The notes: generated by a model not told the origin, from the letters alone. Counted from the first letter of the stretch, positions 10,098-19,567 are shown. The stretch is 64,000 bases of DNA from an uncultured Shewanella sp. (GCF_947491715.1 NZ_CANLKR010000003.1:62001-126000); one strand, 5' to 3'. Numbers and translations are program-made.

Positions 10098-11105
10098 ATG
10101 AAAAAAATGGCGCTAGGATTTATCGCAAGTAGTCTGGTTGTATTACTGTTAGCTGCAATGGGGGCGTATTGGGCCTATCAGACATTATTGGACTATGGAA
10201 GTCGTTCGATAGAAACAGCGGTTCCCGTCGAATTACAAGTCAAAAGAGGCACATCTTTTTATGAATTGGCAGAGCAATTACAAGCTCAAGGCTTAATCGA
10301 TGATGCCCAAAAATTACGCTGGTTGGCGCGTATAAAACCTGGTATCGCCCACATTCGTTCAGGGCTATATCAAGTCGAACCCACTGATAGTATTGATAGT
10401 TTGCTGCTTAAAATTGCTAAAAATCAAGAAAAAGTCTTCACATTGACCTTAATAGATGGACTCACAGTAAAAGAGTGGAGCGCGCAATTACAAAACGCGC
10501 AGCATATGAGCTATGATCCCGATGTGTTCAATAAAGTATTGCTGGCCAATGGTGATGATTCTCAATTACCCGAAGGCAAGTTTTTCCCTGATACTTATCA
10601 GTACCGAGCGGGTGAATCTTTATTTGATGTGTTAAATGCCAGTTATTTAAAAATGCAGCAAGCATTAACCGCTGCTTGGAATGATCGTGATCTCGACTTG
10701 CCTTTGACCTCGAAATATCAATTATTAATATTGGCTTCTATTATTGAAAAGGAAACGGCTCAAGCGCAGGAGCGCCCACAAATCGCAGCTGTGTTTATGA
10801 ATCGTTTGCGTAAAGGCATGCGTTTACAAACGGATCCGACGGTTATTTATGGTATGGGAGAGCGTTATAAAGGCAATATTACTCGAAAAGATCTGCGTGA
10901 GCAGACTCCTTTTAATACTTATCGAATTAAAGGGTTAACTCCAACGCCTATTGCTGCGCCAAGTTTAGCAGCCATTCAAGCTGCAGCGCACCCTGCAAAA
11001 GTGGATTATTTGTATTTTGTCTCACGTAATGATGGCAGTCATGTGTTTTCTACTACCCTGAAAGCGCACAATCGAGCCGTGAATAAATACCAGCGAAACC
11101 GATAG
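10098..11105 (+). CDS. mltG: Endolytic murein transglycosylase MltG
   Basis: MltG (YceG) cleaves nascent peptidoglycan strands in the periplasm and is thought to end glycan synthesis. The 335-residue protein has one N-terminal membrane helix (about 3-25), a LysM-like region (about 45-105; VKRGTSFYELAEQLQAQGLI), and the YceG catalytic domain with IIEKETAQ near residue 215-220 holding the catalytic Glu. Further family segments are RLRKGMRLQTDPTVIYG and FNTYRIKGLTPTPIAAPS. It follows pabC by 44 bases and precedes tmk by 79, in the conserved order. Confidence 0.96.
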   Translation: MKKMALGFIASSLVVLLLAAMGAYWAYQTLLDYGSRSIETAVPVELQVKRGTSFYELAEQLQAQGLIDDAQKLRWLARIKPGIAHIRSGLYQVEPTDSIDSLLLKIAKNQEKVFTLTLIDGLTVKEWSAQLQNAQHMSYDPDVFNKVLLANGDDSQLPEGKFFPDTYQYRAGESLFDVLNASYLKMQQALTAAWNDRDLDLPLTSKYQLLILASIIEKETAQAQERPQIAAVFMNRLRKGMRLQTDPTVIYGMGERYKGNITRKDLREQTPFNTYRIKGLTPTPIAAPSLAAIQAAAHPAKVDYLYFVSRNDGSHVFSTTLKAHNRAVNKYQRNR

Positions 11106-11184
11106 TGACCCAGCATTATTTAATGGCATCATCATTGTTTTTGATGCAACGAATAGCTTAACGATGTAGAGAAGATAAAGAGAC

Positions 11185-11802
11185 ATGGCGAAGTTTATTG
11201 TGATTGAAGGACTAGAAGGGGCAGGAAAGTCGAGTGCCATTGCTTTAGTCAGAGATTTTATTGAAAAGAAAGTGGGCTCAGTGCCTATCTGTACTCGAGA
11301 GCCGGGTGGGACACCACTGGCAGAAAAAATGCGCGATCTTGTTAAAGTTGCCGATGAGAGCGATCCTCTTTGTGATGAAGCTGAATGCTTACTTATTTAT
11401 GCCGCTAGAGCACAACTTATTGCAAATGTAATAAAACCTGCACTTGGGAAAGGTTTGTGGGTATTAGGTGATCGACATAACTTGTCATCTTTGGCTTATC
11501 AAGGGGGCGGACGTCAATTGATGCCGTTAGTCGAGGCGGTGAGCGAGGCAACACTGCACGGTTTTAAACCTGATTTAACCTTGTATTTAGATATTGCGCC
11601 TCAGTTAGGGTTGCAACGAGCGGCGGCGAGGGGAGCGTTAGATAGGATAGAACAGCAAGCGTTAGATTTTTTTGAACGAGCACGCCGCACTTATTTAACG
11701 TTAGCGGCACTTGATGATAGCATAGTGGTCATCGATGCCAGTCAATCAATGGCAGAAGTACATAAAGACATTATTGCTGTACTACAAGCGCAAGGTTGGT
11801 AA
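11185..11802 (+). CDS. tmk: dTMP kinase (thymidylate kinase)
   Basis: Tmk phosphorylates dTMP to dTDP, an essential step to dTTP. The 205-residue protein has the P-loop GLEGAGKSS (9-17), [11 protein letters not shown], and the catalytic-base region [16 protein letters not shown], as in E. coli-type enzymes. Its TAA at 11800-11802 is separated by one base from the ATG of holB, so the two are translationally close. Confidence 0.97.
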   Translation: MAKFIVIEGLEGAGKSSAIALVRDFIEKKVGSVPICTREPGGTPLAEKMRDLVKVADESDPLCDEAECLLIYAARAQLIANVIKPALGKGLWVLGDRHNLSSLAYQGGGRQLMPLVEAVSEATLHGFKPDLTLYLDIAPQLGLQRAAARGALDRIEQQALDFFERARRTYLTLAALDDSIVVIDASQSMAEVHKDIIAVLQAQGW

Positions 11803-11803
11803 T

Positions 11804-12724
11804 ATGGCTAAAAATTCAATCCCTTGGGTTGATACTGCACTGAGCCAGTTTAGTGACAAGCTCACACATCAGCTCCATGGTCATGCCTATCTTATTGGGT
11901 TAGATAAAGGCTATGGTGGCGATGAGCTGGCATTAGGAATGGCCAAGGCCTTGCTTTGCCAAAAAGCCACTCCTCGAGGTGGCTGCGGTTTTTGTAAAGC
12001 GTGTTTGTTATTTAAAGCCAATAATCATCCTGATTTTTATCGTATCGAGGCGGATGGTCATCAAATTAAAGTGGATCAAGTTCGTGAACTGTGTCGGCAG
12101 CTCACGGCGACCGCTCAACAAGGTGGGCGGCGAGTTGCAGTTTTATTTAACAGTGAACGACTTAATCTTGCTGCGGCCAATGCATTACTGAAAACCCTTG
12201 AAGAACCCGGTAAAGAGACAGTGTTATTATTACAGTCAGATACACCGAGTCGATTAATGGCGACGATTAGCAGTCGCTGCCAACGTGTAAAAGTCCTTTT
12301 ACCCACTTTGCAAGTTATTAGAACTTGGTTGATGAATACGTTAGGTATTGAGCAAGATGCGACTTGGTGTTTACCTGTTGTTGGCGGGCCTATTGCATTG
12401 GCACAGTCTATTCAAACGGGAGACTATGACGCATTATTGCGTTTTCGTAAAGCTTGGGCGCAGAGCTTAGCCAGCGGGCGGTTGTCAACGGAATTAATGG
12501 CATTAGATGATCCACAAGTCCTCGATGCTATCACTATTCTGTATTTAGTCTTGAAACAGAAGCTTGTTAAACAAACGGACTTAGATGCCATTGTTCGAAT
12601 GAAAATTGTCGATTTATCTGCTGATATAATGCAGCAATATCATCAACTAAAACTGATGCCCAATATCAATGTTTCGGCATTGTTTAGTAGCTATATTGAC
12701 GATTATCAACAGATTGTTAAGTAA
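11804..12724 (+). CDS. holB: DNA polymerase III subunit delta'
   Basis: HolB is the delta' subunit of the clamp loader that places the beta sliding clamp on DNA. The ATG at 11804 is chosen over a start 69 bases upstream inside tmk, because AAGGTTGG sits just before it and family proteins begin about here. The 306 residues include a zinc-binding cluster (GGCGFCKACLLF) and SSRC near residue 155, the arginine-finger-like motif typical of the clamp loader. Segments such as ANALLKTLEEPGKETVLLL are the classic AAA+ sensor region. As usual for delta', the Walker A lysine motif is degenerate. Confidence 0.95.
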   Translation: MAKNSIPWVDTALSQFSDKLTHQLHGHAYLIGLDKGYGGDELALGMAKALLCQKATPRGGCGFCKACLLFKANNHPDFYRIEADGHQIKVDQVRELCRQLTATAQQGGRRVAVLFNSERLNLAAANALLKTLEEPGKETVLLLQSDTPSRLMATISSRCQRVKVLLPTLQVIRTWLMNTLGIEQDATWCLPVVGGPIALAQSIQTGDYDALLRFRKAWAQSLASGRLSTELMALDDPQVLDAITILYLVLKQKLVKQTDLDAIVRMKIVDLSADIMQQYHQLKLMPNINVSALFSSYIDDYQQIVK

Positions 12725-12798
12725 GTTGAATCACTTGTTGTTAGTGTCGCTTATGGTTATGCTTGCCTTTTAAAAATATGACTCTTAGGAAACCTGTT

Positions 12799-13584
12799 GT
12801 GCTGATAGATTCTCATTGCCATCTTGACCGCTTAAAAGCGGCGCCAGATCAAGCCAGTTTACGCCAAATGATTAATGAGGCAAAAGCACGGGGAGTCGAA
12901 TATTTTCTTTGTGTGAATGTTCGGCAGAATGGCTTTCAAGCCATGAAAGAACGTGTGGGTGAATTTGCACAAGTGTTTATGTCTGCTGGTGTTCATCCGT
13001 TAGATGTGCAAGAAGGGTTAGATATTAATGAATTGCATGGGTTCATTAAGGATCCCAAAGTGGTTGCTATTGGTGAAACCGGATTAGATTATTTCTATGC
13101 CGATGAGACAAAATCACTTCAGCAGCAATGTTTTGAGAAGCAAATTGCCCTTGCTGTCGATGTGAATAAGCCGCTCATTGTGCATACTCGTGATGCTCGA
13201 AAAGATACCATTGATTTTTTAAAACAGGGACAGGCTGATAAGGTGGGGGGGGTATTGCACTGCTTTACCGAAAGTTATGAAATGGCAAAATCAGCTATGG
13301 AGCTGGGCTTTTATATTTCGGTTTCTGGTATTGTGACCTTTAAAAATGCGGCTGAATTACGCACAACCATACGTAAAATTCCTAAAGACAGATTACTGGT
13401 TGAAACCGATTCGCCTTACTTAGCGCCTGTTCCTCATAGAGGTAAAGAAAATCAGCCGGCTTTTGTGCGTGATGTGGCTGAGTTTGTGGCGGAGCTCAGA
13501 GGTGAAACCTACGAAGAGCTTGCCGCTTATACGTCCGAAAACTTCTTCAATTTATTTAAAGATGCCCGTCAAGGGCTTAAATAA
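12799..13584 (+). CDS. ycfH: TatD-family metal-dependent hydrolase (YcfH)
   Basis: TatD-family proteins are TIM-barrel hydrolases with two metals, several of which act as DNases. I chose GTG at 12799 because AGGA lies 8 bases before it and the family begins at LIDSHCHLD. An in-frame ATG at 12778 and a TTG at 12763 are alternatives. Metal ligands visible are HCH (SHCHLD), Glu in AIGETGLDYFY, His in IVHTRDA, LHCFTES, and Asp in VETDSPYLAP. The sequence tracks E. coli YcfH over its whole length of about 261. It is the last gene of the pabC-mltG-tmk-holB-ycfH run. No pilZ gene lies between holB and this gene, unlike many relatives. Confidence 0.93.
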   Translation: MLIDSHCHLDRLKAAPDQASLRQMINEAKARGVEYFLCVNVRQNGFQAMKERVGEFAQVFMSAGVHPLDVQEGLDINELHGFIKDPKVVAIGETGLDYFYADETKSLQQQCFEKQIALAVDVNKPLIVHTRDARKDTIDFLKQGQADKVGGVLHCFTESYEMAKSAMELGFYISVSGIVTFKNAAELRTTIRKIPKDRLLVETDSPYLAPVPHRGKENQPAFVRDVAEFVAELRGETYEELAAYTSENFFNLFKDARQGLK

Positions 13585-13590
13585 AGCATA

Positions 13591-13627
13591 AAAAAAGACC
13601 CAAAATGATCCGTGAGGTTTTGGGTCT
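13591..13627 (-). terminator. Intrinsic terminator for rsmF
   Basis: AGACCCAAAA (13596-13605) pairs with TTTTGGGTCT (13618-13627). Read on the minus strand, the stem is followed by a run of seven or so T residues (the A-run at 13590-13596). It therefore fits the leftward rsmF transcript better than tatD, although it could serve both. Confidence 0.8.
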
Positions 13628-13745
13628 AGGGGAAGGGCTCCTAGGGTGGAGCCATGCGCTAATGTGTTTAAGTCATTCCATCTAACTGGTACTTAAGTGT
13701 AGTAGAGGATATTGAATAAGGGCAAGGTTTATTAGTAATATCTAA

Positions 13746-15164
13746 TTATAGTGGAACGACTTTGTCTTTGACTAAGTCCCTCGGTAAGTTGTTTTTTAAC
13801 TTATTACCTAGGTGTTTTGCCATGCCGAGTAGTTGCCCTTCATAACTCACTAATACTTCGCCTTGTGTTTTGGTTTTACTGCTTAAAAAGATATCGCGAC
13901 CCATTAGAAATTGTTCTGCCTCTTCTTGGGGTAATGTAATGCTGGCTTTACCGTTCCCCAGTGCCATTAAGGCTTCATGTTTAGCTTTAAATCCTTGTTT
14001 AAAGCTATCGGCTAATTTGACCCCAATGCGTTGAAAGCGCATTGAACCGATAAAGGGAATAAAGGGGGTTGGAAACAGCCAATATTCATTTTCTCGTTGC
14101 ATGATAGTGCCTTGACCTGAGAGATCAATGTCAAAAGTATGGTGAAAGTAATCCATTAGCGCTTGAGTGTGTTTTTGACTTGCTGGGGAAAAAGGAAAGT
14201 TCTTTTGCTTATTCGGCTGAGGGACTAATCGTGGTACTGATTGTTTTTTTGTGATTTTTGCAACAAAAAAGCCTTCACTATCGTACACTTGCGGCCAAAC
14301 ATGTAAAAAACCTTCCTCAGTTATCGCTTTATTTGCTTCGGGAAAGAGTTGAGACAAGTCATCAAAGTGAACCGCATCAGGATACAAGTCTTTAAGATAT
14401 AAACACACGGCTTGGTTTTCTGCTTTATTCAATGTACAGGTAGAGTACACTAAGCTACCACCGGGTTTTAAAGTCAGAAAAGCGGATTGGATCAATGCTT
14501 TTTGTGTGGTTGCTATGTCATCAATTTTATCGGGATCCCAATGGGTCAGCGCATCAGGATCTTTTCTCACCGTGCCTTCACCGCTGCAAGGGGCATCCAA
14601 TAAAATAGCTTCTGTGCTTTCATAGAGATATTCACCAAAAACTCGTGCATCGAAATGGGTGAGTGCTGTATTGCTGATCCCCATTCGTAATACGTTTGCG
14701 TGAAGCACTTTTATACGGCTCGCCGAGTATTCGTTGGCGATCAATAGCCCTTGATTGTTCATCATGGCGGCAATTTGTGTGGTTTTTGACCCCGGTGCCG
14801 ATGCCATGTCTAGCAGTGTATCGGTATCATTGAAATCAAACCCTTGGAATAAGGCGGTTGGGGGTAACATTGAGCTGGCTTCTTGAATATAAAACAAGCC
14901 TTGTAAGTGCTCTATGGTGTTGCCCAGTTGACAGTTTTTATTAAAGGTTAACCAAAAGCCTTCTTTGCACCAAGGTATGGGTTCAAAAGACCAGCCAAAG
15001 GGGGTCATTCTTTCTATAAAGTGTGCACAACTGATTTTTAATGTATTGACTCGAATAGATAGTCTTAAAGGCTGACCGCAAAAGTGAATAAAGTCGTCAA
15101 GGCTGAGGTGGCTTGGAAGATCTTGAGCGATGCTATTAATAAAATTTTGATTTAATTGGACCAT
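13746..15164 (-). CDS. rsmF: 16S rRNA (cytosine-1407-C5) methyltransferase RsmF
   Basis: RsmF (YebU) methylates C1407 of 16S rRNA in the 30S subunit using S-adenosylmethionine. The 472-residue protein has an N-terminal RNA-binding part, the SAM site LLDMASAPGSKTTQIA, and the two catalytic cysteine motifs LDAPCSGEGTVRKD and STCTLNKAENQAVC. A C-terminal PUA-like region follows (about 390-472; GKASITLPQEEAEQFLMGRDI). Length matches E. coli RsmF (479). It is a single gene transcribed leftward and ended by the terminator at 13591-13627. Confidence 0.96.
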   Translation of the reverse strand: MVQLNQNFINSIAQDLPSHLSLDDFIHFCGQPLRLSIRVNTLKISCAHFIERMTPFGWSFEPIPWCKEGFWLTFNKNCQLGNTIEHLQGLFYIQEASSMLPPTALFQGFDFNDTDTLLDMASAPGSKTTQIAAMMNNQGLLIANEYSASRIKVLHANVLRMGISNTALTHFDARVFGEYLYESTEAILLDAPCSGEGTVRKDPDALTHWDPDKIDDIATTQKALIQSAFLTLKPGGSLVYSTCTLNKAENQAVCLYLKDLYPDAVHFDDLSQLFPEANKAITEEGFLHVWPQVYDSEGFFVAKITKKQSVPRLVPQPNKQKNFPFSPASQKHTQALMDYFHHTFDIDLSGQGTIMQRENEYWLFPTPFIPFIGSMRFQRIGVKLADSFKQGFKAKHEALMALGNGKASITLPQEEAEQFLMGRDIFLSSKTKTQGEVLVSYEGQLLGMAKHLGNKLKNNLPRDLVKDKVVPL

Positions 15165-15288
15165 ATTCAGGGTATGATGCTGAAAAAAACCAGTATATCA
15201 TAAGAATGGGGCCGACTTCCTGTCTATCGATTATACCCTCCACCCCATTTTGGGCCCAATGGCATGATTAAACATAATAGGGACTGAT

Positions 15289-16515
15289 GTGCTTAATAAA
15301 ATTTGGTTGTTTTTTTTCGTTATTATCGCCTTGGCAATGGGATTACAGTTAGCTAATGGGCATACCCAAGTATTATCATTGACTGTTGAGTCGCTCTTTA
15401 ATAGTGCCAAATTGGCGGCAGAAATATCACTGGGACTCATCGGCGTATTGGCGTTATGGATGGGATTAATGCGGGTGGGTGAGCGGGCTGGCGTGGTGGG
15501 TGCTTTGGCGAAAGTGTTAGAGCCTTTATTAAGCCGTTTAATGCCTGAAGTACCAAGAGGCCATGCAGCTTATGGCAGTATCACCATGAATTTGATGGCG
15601 AATATGTTAGGGTTAGACAATGCTGCAACCCCGCTGGGCTTAAAGGCGATGCATGATTTGCAAAGTTTAAACCCGAATAAATCAGTGGCAACGAATGCCC
15701 AAATTCTATTTTTGGTATTAAATACCTCGTCTGTGACTCTTATTCCTGTGACGATTTTTTTGTATCGCGCTCAGCAAGGGGCTGTGGATCCTGCGGAGAT
15801 CTTTTTACCCATTCTATTGGCCACGTCAGCTTCCAGTATTGCGGGCGTATTGTTAGTGGCGTTTGTGCAAAGGATCTCATTACTCAATACCGTGTTACTG
15901 AGCTATTTTAGCGTGATGTTTGCATTATTAGTGGCGTTTGTTTGGTATCTTGGCACCTTAAGTGCGCAAGCGATGGGGAGTTTCTCAAGCTTGTTGGGTA
16001 ACGGTGTGCTTATTGGCTTAATATTGAGTTTTATACTGATAGCAGGGTATCGAAAAGTGGCTGTTTATGATGAATTTATTGAAGGAGCTAAAGAGGGATT
16101 TTCTCAATCGATTCAACTTATTCCATATTTGTTAGCCATGTTAGTGGCCATAGGGTTACTCAGAGCGTCAGGTGCATTAGAGTATTGTCTGGATATGATC
16201 CGTCAAGTGGTATTGTTAATGGGGGGAGATGGCCGATTTGTTGAGGCCTTGCCTACCGCTATCATGAAACCTTTTAGTGGCTCAGGTGCCCGTGCCATGA
16301 TGTTAGAAACCATGAACCAATATGGGGTTGATTCATTTAGTGGGCGATTAGCCGCTATCTTTCAAGGCAGTACTGAAACCACTTTTTATGTACTCGCCGT
16401 GTATTTTGGTGCGGTAGGGATCCGTAATGGCCGTCATGCGATTGCATGTGGTTTAGGGGCTGATTTAGCCGGAGTCGTGGCCGCCATATTGGTTTGTTAT
16501 CAATTTTATGGATAG
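15289..16515 (+). CDS. Nucleoside recognition (Gate-domain) membrane protein, SpmA/SpmB-like fusion
   Basis: This 408-residue inner-membrane protein has about ten hydrophobic helices in two related halves. The first carries GLIGVLALWMGLMRVGERAGVV and the conserved NMLGLDNAATPLGLKAM, typical of SpmA. The second (about 265-408) carries LIPYLLAMLVAIGLLRASG and STETTFYVLAVYFGAVGIR, typical of SpmB. Such fusions are common in non-sporulating proteobacteria; their substrate is not established. The start is GTG at 15289 with AGGG 7-10 bases upstream. It is divergent from rsmF and stands alone. Confidence 0.85.
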   Translation: MLNKIWLFFFVIIALAMGLQLANGHTQVLSLTVESLFNSAKLAAEISLGLIGVLALWMGLMRVGERAGVVGALAKVLEPLLSRLMPEVPRGHAAYGSITMNLMANMLGLDNAATPLGLKAMHDLQSLNPNKSVATNAQILFLVLNTSSVTLIPVTIFLYRAQQGAVDPAEIFLPILLATSASSIAGVLLVAFVQRISLLNTVLLSYFSVMFALLVAFVWYLGTLSAQAMGSFSSLLGNGVLIGLILSFILIAGYRKVAVYDEFIEGAKEGFSQSIQLIPYLLAMLVAIGLLRASGALEYCLDMIRQVVLLMGGDGRFVEALPTAIMKPFSGSGARAMMLETMNQYGVDSFSGRLAAIFQGSTETTFYVLAVYFGAVGIRNGRHAIACGLGADLAGVVAAILVCYQFYG

Positions 16516-16878
16516 TCATGGAGAAGCGGGCATTGTAAGATTCTAGTGGAGGTTTGACTGCATTATTTGATACATAATTGCTTATACACTTCATCTGTGT
16601 TTAATTTTTGTTGGAATTAAAGGTGAGTTTGTTTATTTTATGGTTTAATTTTGCTTCTTATTTGTTTGCTATCGATATCTTGAAAGATGAATGAAAGTTA
16701 ATGAATAGTCAGCTTGAAGGTTTTCTAATAGACTGGCAATACCATATTTTTAAGAAAACCTTTTCTCGAGTTTCACCTGTATGGCTCGTGAGGGGATTTT
16801 ATGCTGTTGTTTTAGGCCCATTAGATGTCTACTGGGTACTATGACTGGGCACTATAAACAGTGTTCTGAAGGTATTCT
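16516..16878. other. Intergenic region with one possible small ORF
   Basis: The 363 bases hold no recognised gene. On the plus strand, ATG at 16701 to TGA at 16842-16844 gives 47 codons. The peptide reads DWQYHIFKK, then VSPVWLVRGFYAVVLG, and ends LDVYWVL. It is aromatic-rich and looks more protein-like than random AT-rich DNA, but the ribosome-binding site is weak (GAAAG). It may be a real small membrane-associated peptide or a chance ORF; I cannot decide. Confidence 0.4.
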
Positions 16879-17910
16879 ATGAAAGCAATTTTGTTATTAT
16901 TGCCCTTATTATTGTTCCCCAAATTGACTTGTGCATTGAGTGTAATAAAAGAGCAAGAGATTGTTTCTTCGTCAGGATCTTCATCTCATTCGCCTAACTT
17001 AGTATTAGTGACGATTGATGGTTTAAGATGGAATGAAATGATTGATGGGGCGAATTTAAGGCTGATTAATTCTCCTCATTGGGTACTCGATATCAATCAG
17101 GTAAAGCATGATTTCTGGACTGAAGGCAAAGAAAAGAGGCGGGAAAAGATTATGCCATTTTTATGGCAGAAAATGGTGACTCAAGGTGTACTTATTGGCA
17201 CGGGTCATGATTATATTGCTGATATTGAGCCAAAGGAAGGAGACTGTAATCTATTTCCTGCTATTGATGCTTGTCTTGCAATGTCGTCTACTGATACACA
17301 ACAGGATAGTGACATTATTCAGTGGCTTAAAAGTGCTTTTCCATTTGGGTCTCTTTCTATGCCCTTTGGCGTTAGACTTACGCCTGTTTTTTTCAAGCAT
17401 ATTGTGAATCAAAAGTCCAGCTATTGGAAAGAAAATCGTTTTGACTCAAAGGCTTATTATTATGCAGCCCAGTCTTTGCGCGCTCATTATCAAAAAGTGA
17501 CCTATGTTTCTTTTGGTGCGACGGATATGTATTTGCATGAAGGGAATTATGGACAGTATTTATATGCAGCAAGGCGCATTGACGGTTACATTGCACGCTT
17601 GTGGGCATTGCTCCAATCGCTGCCACAATATAAAGATAATACGATTATGGTGGTGGTGAACAGTCATCACTTAAAACGTGTCTCTCGCACTGCAACTGAA
17701 AAAACGGTTAAGGGGTATTACCCATTATGGTTTGTAGCAATGGGACCTAATATTCGCGCTGTTGGTGAGTTGAACGAGCATTTTCCTATTTCGCCTGCCG
17801 ACATATCGCATCTGTTATTAATATTGTTAAATAAATCTCCTGAATTAGCCCCGCCCCGGCTGAACACGTTATTAAAGCACTTTTTGGAGCCTGCAAAGGT
17901 AATCGAATAA
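16879..17910 (+). CDS. Secreted alkaline-phosphatase-superfamily protein, altered metal site
   Basis: The 343-residue protein has a signal peptide (LLLLPLLLFPKLTCA, cleavage near residue 19), so it is exported. VLVTIDGLRWNEM (about 43-55) matches the N-terminal Asp-Gly-(Leu)-Arg metal motif of type I phosphodiesterases and sulfatase relatives. ATDMYLHEGNYGQYL...RRID (about 215-235) matches the D..H..Y..vD region. Where relatives have TSDHG, this protein has NSHH (VVVNSHHLKRVS), so a usual Asp ligand is His. It may have altered metal chemistry or be inactive. PLWFVAMGPNI follows as expected. The substrate is unknown. The gene precedes ycgN by 81 bases in the same direction. Confidence 0.7.
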   Translation: MKAILLLLPLLLFPKLTCALSVIKEQEIVSSSGSSSHSPNLVLVTIDGLRWNEMIDGANLRLINSPHWVLDINQVKHDFWTEGKEKRREKIMPFLWQKMVTQGVLIGTGHDYIADIEPKEGDCNLFPAIDACLAMSSTDTQQDSDIIQWLKSAFPFGSLSMPFGVRLTPVFFKHIVNQKSSYWKENRFDSKAYYYAAQSLRAHYQKVTYVSFGATDMYLHEGNYGQYLYAARRIDGYIARLWALLQSLPQYKDNTIMVVVNSHHLKRVSRTATEKTVKGYYPLWFVAMGPNIRAVGELNEHFPISPADISHLLLILLNKSPELAPPRLNTLLKHFLEPAKVIE

Positions 17911-17991
17911 GGTGTCAGCCGTTTGTTAGGTATAGTGGGTCGTTTCATGTAAAATAGACCGATAAAAGATTGAGACAAATGAAGAAGTATT

Positions 17992-18432
17992 ATGGCGTTT
18001 TGGAAAACTATCCCTTTAGTTGAAATGAGTCAGTCACAATGGGAATCTTTGTGCGATGGCTGTGGGAAATGCTGCCTAAATAAGATTATTGATGATGAAA
18101 CGGAAACACTGTATTACACGAATGTGGCCTGTGAATTATTAGAGCATCAACAAGGTGGGTGTCAAGATTATGCTCATCGATTCTCAAAAGTGCCAAGCTG
18201 CACAAAAGTCAGCATGGATAATATTGCTGAGCTGACCTGGTTACCTAATAGTTGTGCTTATCGGCGATTGTATTTAGGGCGAGAACTGCCTTCATGGCAT
18301 CCTTTAATCACAGGGTCAAAAGACGCGATGCAACAAGCTGGTATCGGCATTAACGGTCGTGTCATTGATGAAAAACAGGTGGAGTATCTTGACGATCATA
18401 TTGTATTATGGCCACTCAAGGATGTGGATTGA
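17992..18432 (+). CDS. ycgN: YcgN-family cysteine-cluster protein (UPF0260)
   Basis: This 146-residue protein matches the YcgN/UPF0260 family in length and conserved features: [14 protein letters not shown] near 18-31, [29 protein letters not shown] and LPSWHPLI. The cysteines resemble a metal or Fe-S binding cluster; the biochemical function is unknown. It is probably cytoplasmic. The coding region ends directly before a 9-bp tandem repeat. Confidence 0.93.
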   Translation: MAFWKTIPLVEMSQSQWESLCDGCGKCCLNKIIDDETETLYYTNVACELLEHQQGGCQDYAHRFSKVPSCTKVSMDNIAELTWLPNSCAYRRLYLGRELPSWHPLITGSKDAMQQAGIGINGRVIDEKQVEYLDDHIVLWPLKDVD

Positions 18433-19120
18433 TACTTATTTAACTTATTTAACTTATTTAACTTATTTAACTTATTTAACTTATTTAACTTATTGTAGCT
18501 AAGAGTGACAGTGTTTTATTACTGTCGTTCCTGTTGATAAATCTAACGTATGAGCGATATTCTCACTTTATATTCTAAGATCAATAGTGCTTGTAACAAT
18601 GGGATAGTCGTGGTTGCGAAGACTGTTTTAAAATAAAAATTATAACGTTATCCCTAGTAAAGCATAATATATAGTCATACTTGCCACACCGTTCAATAAA
18701 CCTTTAATCGTCTGGATAATTTGCTTTATTTGTTACCAAAAGTGAGGCCTAAGCGAAAGGTAAAGCCATAAAAAGTTTACTTAACGACGCATGTCTTCAG
18801 CATAACGACAATCTTATGGCAGTCGATGAGTGTATTAAGCTTAGTAACATTCAGGGTAAATATATTCATTTTCATCAAAGCCAAGATAGGTTCAATTTGA
18901 AACCAGATTGGTTTGGTGACATGATGATAGATTAACATTGACCATAACTACAAAGCTAACAAATGAGAAGGCGATATGTGAATTATATCTTTGAATTTGT
19001 TATTAAAATAAGCGATAAATAGGGAGGGGTACTAATATCATTCATGCCAATCAATCACTTTTGTGTGGTCGCTTGTCAGCGCTATATTATTGGTAAGGGA
19101 TCCTCAATGATAAGAACAAT
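18433..19120. other. Long non-coding gap, possible gene remnant
   Basis: Apart from the 9-bp repeat at its left end, this 688-base stretch has no convincing gene. One plus-strand frame is open from about 18752 to TAA at 18933-18935; from ATG at 18816 it gives 39 residues (KLSNIQGKYIHFH, LKPDWFGDMM). The wording looks protein-like and may be the tail of a decayed gene, but I recognise no family. The rest is AT-rich with stops in all frames. Confidence 0.4.
18435..18494. repeat. 9-bp tandem repeat, about 6.7 copies
   Basis: The unit CTTATTTAA repeats exactly from 18435 six times, then a partial seventh copy ends at 18494. The array starts three bases after the ycgN stop codon. Each unit contains TAA, so it places stops in two registers. 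It may be a slippage-prone site in the 3' untranslated region. Confidence 0.95.
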
Positions 19121-19567
19121 ATGATAGAAAAACTTGAACATGAAAATGAAGCGGTGGCTAGGCAAATCCATAAAGTATTTCAACATGCCTATAAAATTGA
19201 AGCGCAATTGCTTGGCGTGAGTGATTTTCCGCCATTGTCGCGCGCAATTGATGTTATTCAACAGGCAACAACGCTGTTTTATGGCGTATTTGACAAGCAT
19301 TGTATCGCGGCGGTGATAGAAATTGAGTTAACCGATCAGCAACTGGATATTCATAGTTTAACGGTGGATCCTGAGTATTTTAGAAGAGGGTTTGCTAATC
19401 AGCTGATTCGCTATGTGCTTGACAATAAGGATTATTTGACGGCGATTGTTGAAACGGCAGTGGGTAACTTTCCAGCCATTCAATTATACAAAAAACATGG
19501 TTTTATCGAATATAGAAGGTGGACACCTTCTCATGGGATCCCTAAATTGGCGATGTCTGTTAGCTGA
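19121..19567 (+). CDS. GNAT-family N-acetyltransferase
   Basis: The 148-residue protein has the GNAT fold signatures. The acetyl-CoA pyrophosphate loop is VDPEYFRRGFANQLIRYVL (about 86-104), preceded by a strand with IHSLTV and followed by AVGNFPAIQLYKKHGFIEYRRW (about 116-137). It probably transfers an acetyl group to an amine, but the acceptor cannot be told. The start has no strong ribosome-binding site. It converges with the arginine deiminase operon. Confidence 0.8.
   Translation: MIEKLEHENEAVARQIHKVFQHAYKIEAQLLGVSDFPPLSRAIDVIQQATTLFYGVFDKHCIAAVIEIELTDQQLDIHSLTVDPEYFRRGFANQLIRYVLDNKDYLTAIVETAVGNFPAIQLYKKHGFIEYRRWTPSHGIPKLAMSVS

Noticed and set aside
11735-11803. Earlier holB start within tmk
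   Set aside because: It overlaps 69 bases of tmk and the extra residues are not conserved in delta' subunits.
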